From the NCBI RefSeq assembly GCF_003385845.1, contig NZ_QRDJ01000011.1, forward strand, positions 16,223 through 80,222: 64,000 nucleotides of DNA, read 5' to 3'. The notes beneath the pieces are model-generated. The model made no database searches. It saw nothing but the letters and a program-made list of their open reading frames with translations, and had not been told where the DNA came from. The position numbers and the translations under genes are program-made. The DNA comes from Kushneria indalinina DSM 14324. GTDB lineage: Bacteria > Pseudomonadota > Gammaproteobacteria > Pseudomonadales > Halomonadaceae. Positions 62,289-64,000 of this stretch are shown here, in pieces (position 1 is the stretch's first letter; each line of letters opens with the position of its first letter).

Positions 62289-63494
62289 ATGGCCGATGTT
62301 GCCGATGCGCTGGCGCTGATCAAGCGCGGTGTCCACGAGACGCTGATAGAAGAGGAGCTGGAGAAAAAGCTCTCTCTGGGACGGCCGTTGCGCATCAAGG
62401 CCGGCTTCGATCCTACCGCGCCCGATCTTCACCTGGGGCACACGGTGCTTTTGAACAAGCTACGGCAGTTTCAGGACCTTGGGCATGAGGTGTTGTTTCT
62501 GATCGGCGATTTCACGGGACGTATTGGTGATCCGACCGGCAAGAGCGTGACGCGAAAGCCATTGACGGAAGAAGACGTCATGGCCAATGCGCGGACCTAT
62601 CAGGAGCAGGTGTTCAGGGTACTTCACCCTGATCGCACAAGGGTGGTCTTTAACGCCGAGTGGATGAGCAAAATGTCGGCAGCCGACCTGATCGGACTGG
62701 CCGCCCAGTCAACGGTGGCGCGCATGCTGGAGCGCGATGATTTCGAAAAGCGCTACCGCGGCAATCAGCCCATCGCCATTCACGAATTCCTGTATCCGCT
62801 GATACAGGGGTATGACTCGGTCGCGCTGGAGGCCGATATCGAAGTCGGTGGTACCGATCAGAAGTTCAATCTTCTGATGGGGCGTGAGCTGCAAAAGCAT
62901 TACGGGCAGGCGCCGCAGGTTGTGCTGACCATGCCGCTGCTTGAAGGTCTTGATGGTGTACAGAAGATGTCCAAGTCGCTGGGCAACTATGTCGGCATTA
63001 CTGATCGGCCGGGTGAAATGTTCAACAAGATCGTTTCCATGCCGGATTCGCTCATGTGGCGCTACTTCGAGCTGTTGTCGCTCAAGCCGATGGATGAGGT
63101 CAGGGCATTGATGAGTGATGTGGACAACGGCGCCAACCCGCGCGACGTCAAGATGGTGCTGGCACGCGAGCTGGTCGCCCGCTTTCATGGTGAAGAGGCA
63201 GCCGCCGGTGCACACCGTGCCAGTGGCAACCAGCTCAAGGAAGGTGAGCTGCCCGACGATCTGCCGGAAGTAGAGGTCACGGTCGAGGATATGGATGAGG
63301 CGCCCATTGCCCTGATCCTCAACCGCGCCGGTCTTGCCAACAACAGCGCTCAAGCAAAGGACATGTTGAAAAACGCTCGTGTCTGGGTCGATGGTCACAA
63401 GGTTGAAGCGGGACATATGCTCACAACCGGTCATGACTACGTGATTCAGGCCGGCAAGAAGCGCTATGCCCGAGTGCGATTGCAAAAAGGATAA
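62289..63494 (+). CDS. tyrS: Tyrosyl-tRNA synthetase
   Basis: The 401-residue class I synthetase has the HLGH motif in [18 protein letters not shown], the tyrosine-binding [33 protein letters not shown] in [15 protein letters not shown] and a C-terminal S4 RNA-binding domain ([29 protein letters not shown]). It is the TyrZ-like long-insert form common in Pseudomonas. The ATG at 62289 was chosen because AGGAG lies 9 nt upstream; the ATG at 62280 abuts that sequence. Confidence 0.96.
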   Translation: MADVADALALIKRGVHETLIEEELEKKLSLGRPLRIKAGFDPTAPDLHLGHTVLLNKLRQFQDLGHEVLFLIGDFTGRIGDPTGKSVTRKPLTEEDVMANARTYQEQVFRVLHPDRTRVVFNAEWMSKMSAADLIGLAAQSTVARMLERDDFEKRYRGNQPIAIHEFLYPLIQGYDSVALEADIEVGGTDQKFNLLMGRELQKHYGQAPQVVLTMPLLEGLDGVQKMSKSLGNYVGITDRPGEMFNKIVSMPDSLMWRYFELLSLKPMDEVRALMSDVDNGANPRDVKMVLARELVARFHGEEAAAGAHRASGNQLKEGELPDDLPEVEVTVEDMDEAPIALILNRAGLANNSAQAKDMLKNARVWVDGHKVEAGHMLTTGHDYVIQAGKKRYARVRLQKG

Positions 63495-63545
63495 GTTTAT
63501 TCCTGGACAAGTCATACATCTGCAGCGGTTTTTCTCATAAAAAGT

Positions 63546-63575
63546 TGGACACGTCCGCTACAGTCAGGTAGATTT
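63546..63575 (+). promoter_or_regulatory. Sigma-70-like promoter of the Rsm/Csr-type RNA
   Basis: TTGGAC (63546-63551) and TAGATT (63570-63575) are separated by 18 bp. The predicted start is near 63582. No GacA-type TGTAAG-N6-CTTACA site was found upstream. Confidence 0.65.
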
Positions 63576-63581
63576 GTACAT

Positions 63582-63733
63582 ACACTGAGGCAGCAGGCGC
63601 ATGGAAGCGTTGCACCCAAGGAAGGGAAGCCTTGGTGTAAATTTTAAAACATCACCATGGAAGGTGGTGTTTAAGGATCAGGAAGATCCACGAAGCCCAT
63701 AGCTGATACTTCAGCTGCGGGCTTTTTCTTTTT
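63582..63733 (+). ncRNA. RsmY/RsmZ/CsrB-type regulatory RNA (CsrA antagonist)
   Basis: About 150 nt after tyrS folds into four consecutive hairpins, each presenting GGA in its loop. Stem 63597-63601/63608-63612 has loop ATGGAA; stem 63617-63622/63631-63636 has loop AAGGGAAG; stem 63651-63657/63664-63670 has loop ATGGAA; stem 63676-63680/63686-63690 has loop AGGAA. Two further GGA lie in stems. A terminator (AGCCC...GGGCT, then a T tract to 63733) ends it. Such arrays bind CsrA/RsmA dimers and free their target mRNAs. No protein frame fits. The family assignment is by structure only; it is not clearly RsmY, RsmZ or CsrB. Confidence 0.78.
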
Positions 63734-64000
63734 GGGTATTCAGGTGTCAGAGAAGGACTTGAGCCACGGTTTATGTAGAGGTGTTGATAGAGGGTAAAAA
63801 GCCGTTAGCAAATCTTTTTGGCGAAAGGGGTTGCGCGGTGCCGGTGTGATCTATAAAGTACGCATCCGCTGCCACGGAGCACACGGCGACGAGGCAGCGG
63901 GGGAAGCAAGCAGGTGATTGTTTTGACTAGGGTTTTGGTCGCTCAATCAGGATTTCAGATCCAGCCGCTGACTTCCGCATCGAAAAAAAGAGGTTGACTT
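63734..64000 (+). other. Probable promoter region of an rRNA operon
   Basis: No gene is visible in the last 267 bp. TTGCGC (63831) and TATAAA (63852-63857), 15 bp apart, resemble a promoter and are followed by an inverted repeat CCGCTGCC / GGCAGCGG (63866-63900). The window ends in AGAGGTTGACTT, a probable -35 element of a further promoter. In Pseudomonas tyrS is followed by a 16S-23S-5S operon, so this is likely its promoter region; no rRNA sequence is in view. Confidence 0.45.

Overview
The window looks like chromosomal DNA of a gammaproteobacterium of the order Oceanospirillales, most likely Halomonadaceae (Halomonas or a close relative). The basis is recalled protein similarity and gene order, not a search. 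The order is largely that of Pseudomonas chromosomes: mutY-yggX; smpB-ratA-rnfH / bamE-fur-recN-grpE-dnaK-dnaJ; dapB-carAB-greA-yhbY-rlmE-ftsH-folP-glmM-tpiA-secG-tRNAs-rimP-nusA-infB-rbfA-truB-rpsO-pnp; panC-panB-folK-pcnB-[sRNA]-gluQ-dksA; metX-metW / yggT-proC-yggS-pilT; anmK-tyrS and then, as it appears, an rRNA operon. No IS element, prophage or CRISPR array was seen.

Layout. 0-2 kb: the 3' part of mutY, yggX, three tRNAs (Phe, Gln, Thr) and a cold-shock gene. 2-5.3 kb: an accessory-looking stretch with a Yip1-type membrane protein, an unknown membrane-anchored protein, a TupA-like ATP-grasp protein and about 660 bp of AT-rich non-coding DNA. 5.3-14.2 kb: tmRNA and its partner SmpB, the envelope/iron/SOS genes bamE, fur and recN, and the heat-shock operon grpE-dnaK-dnaJ with sigma-32-like promoters. 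14.3-26 kb: a lineage-variable block between dnaJ and dapB. It holds ohr, rlpA, an iron-type ABC importer with a Fur-box-like palindrome, a soluble NAD-dependent molybdenum formate dehydrogenase operon (fdsGBAD) with a divergent ModE-like regulator, and a phytase-like lipoprotein. 26-48 kb: the housekeeping block for lysine, carbamoyl phosphate, transcription and translation. 48-54.5 kb: pantothenate and folate genes, pcnB, gluQ and dksA. 54.6-63.5 kb: sfsA, a thioesterase, metXW, yggT-proC-yggS, pilT, anmK and tyrS.

The most interesting content is non-coding. (1) Between pcnB and gluQ, 52409-52872 on the minus strand, there is a CrcZ-like regulatory RNA. It has eight CA-rich AANAANAA motifs of the kind bound by Hfq/Crc and ends in a clear terminator. 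It sits behind a near-perfect sigma-54 promoter with an IHF-like site and two NtrC-type enhancer half-site pairs spaced 32 bp apart. The sensor-regulator pair cbrAB, which lies exactly here in Pseudomonas, is absent from the locus. (2) Downstream of tyrS, at about 63582-63733, there is an RNA of the RsmY/RsmZ/CsrB type. It has four successive hairpins presenting GGA in the loop and a terminator, behind a sigma-70-like promoter.

Smaller oddities are an initiator tRNA with a U1.U72 mismatch, a Gly-to-Cys change in the first zinc motif of DnaJ, a cluster of non-ATG starts, and three perfect 10-bp repeats between ssrA and smpB.
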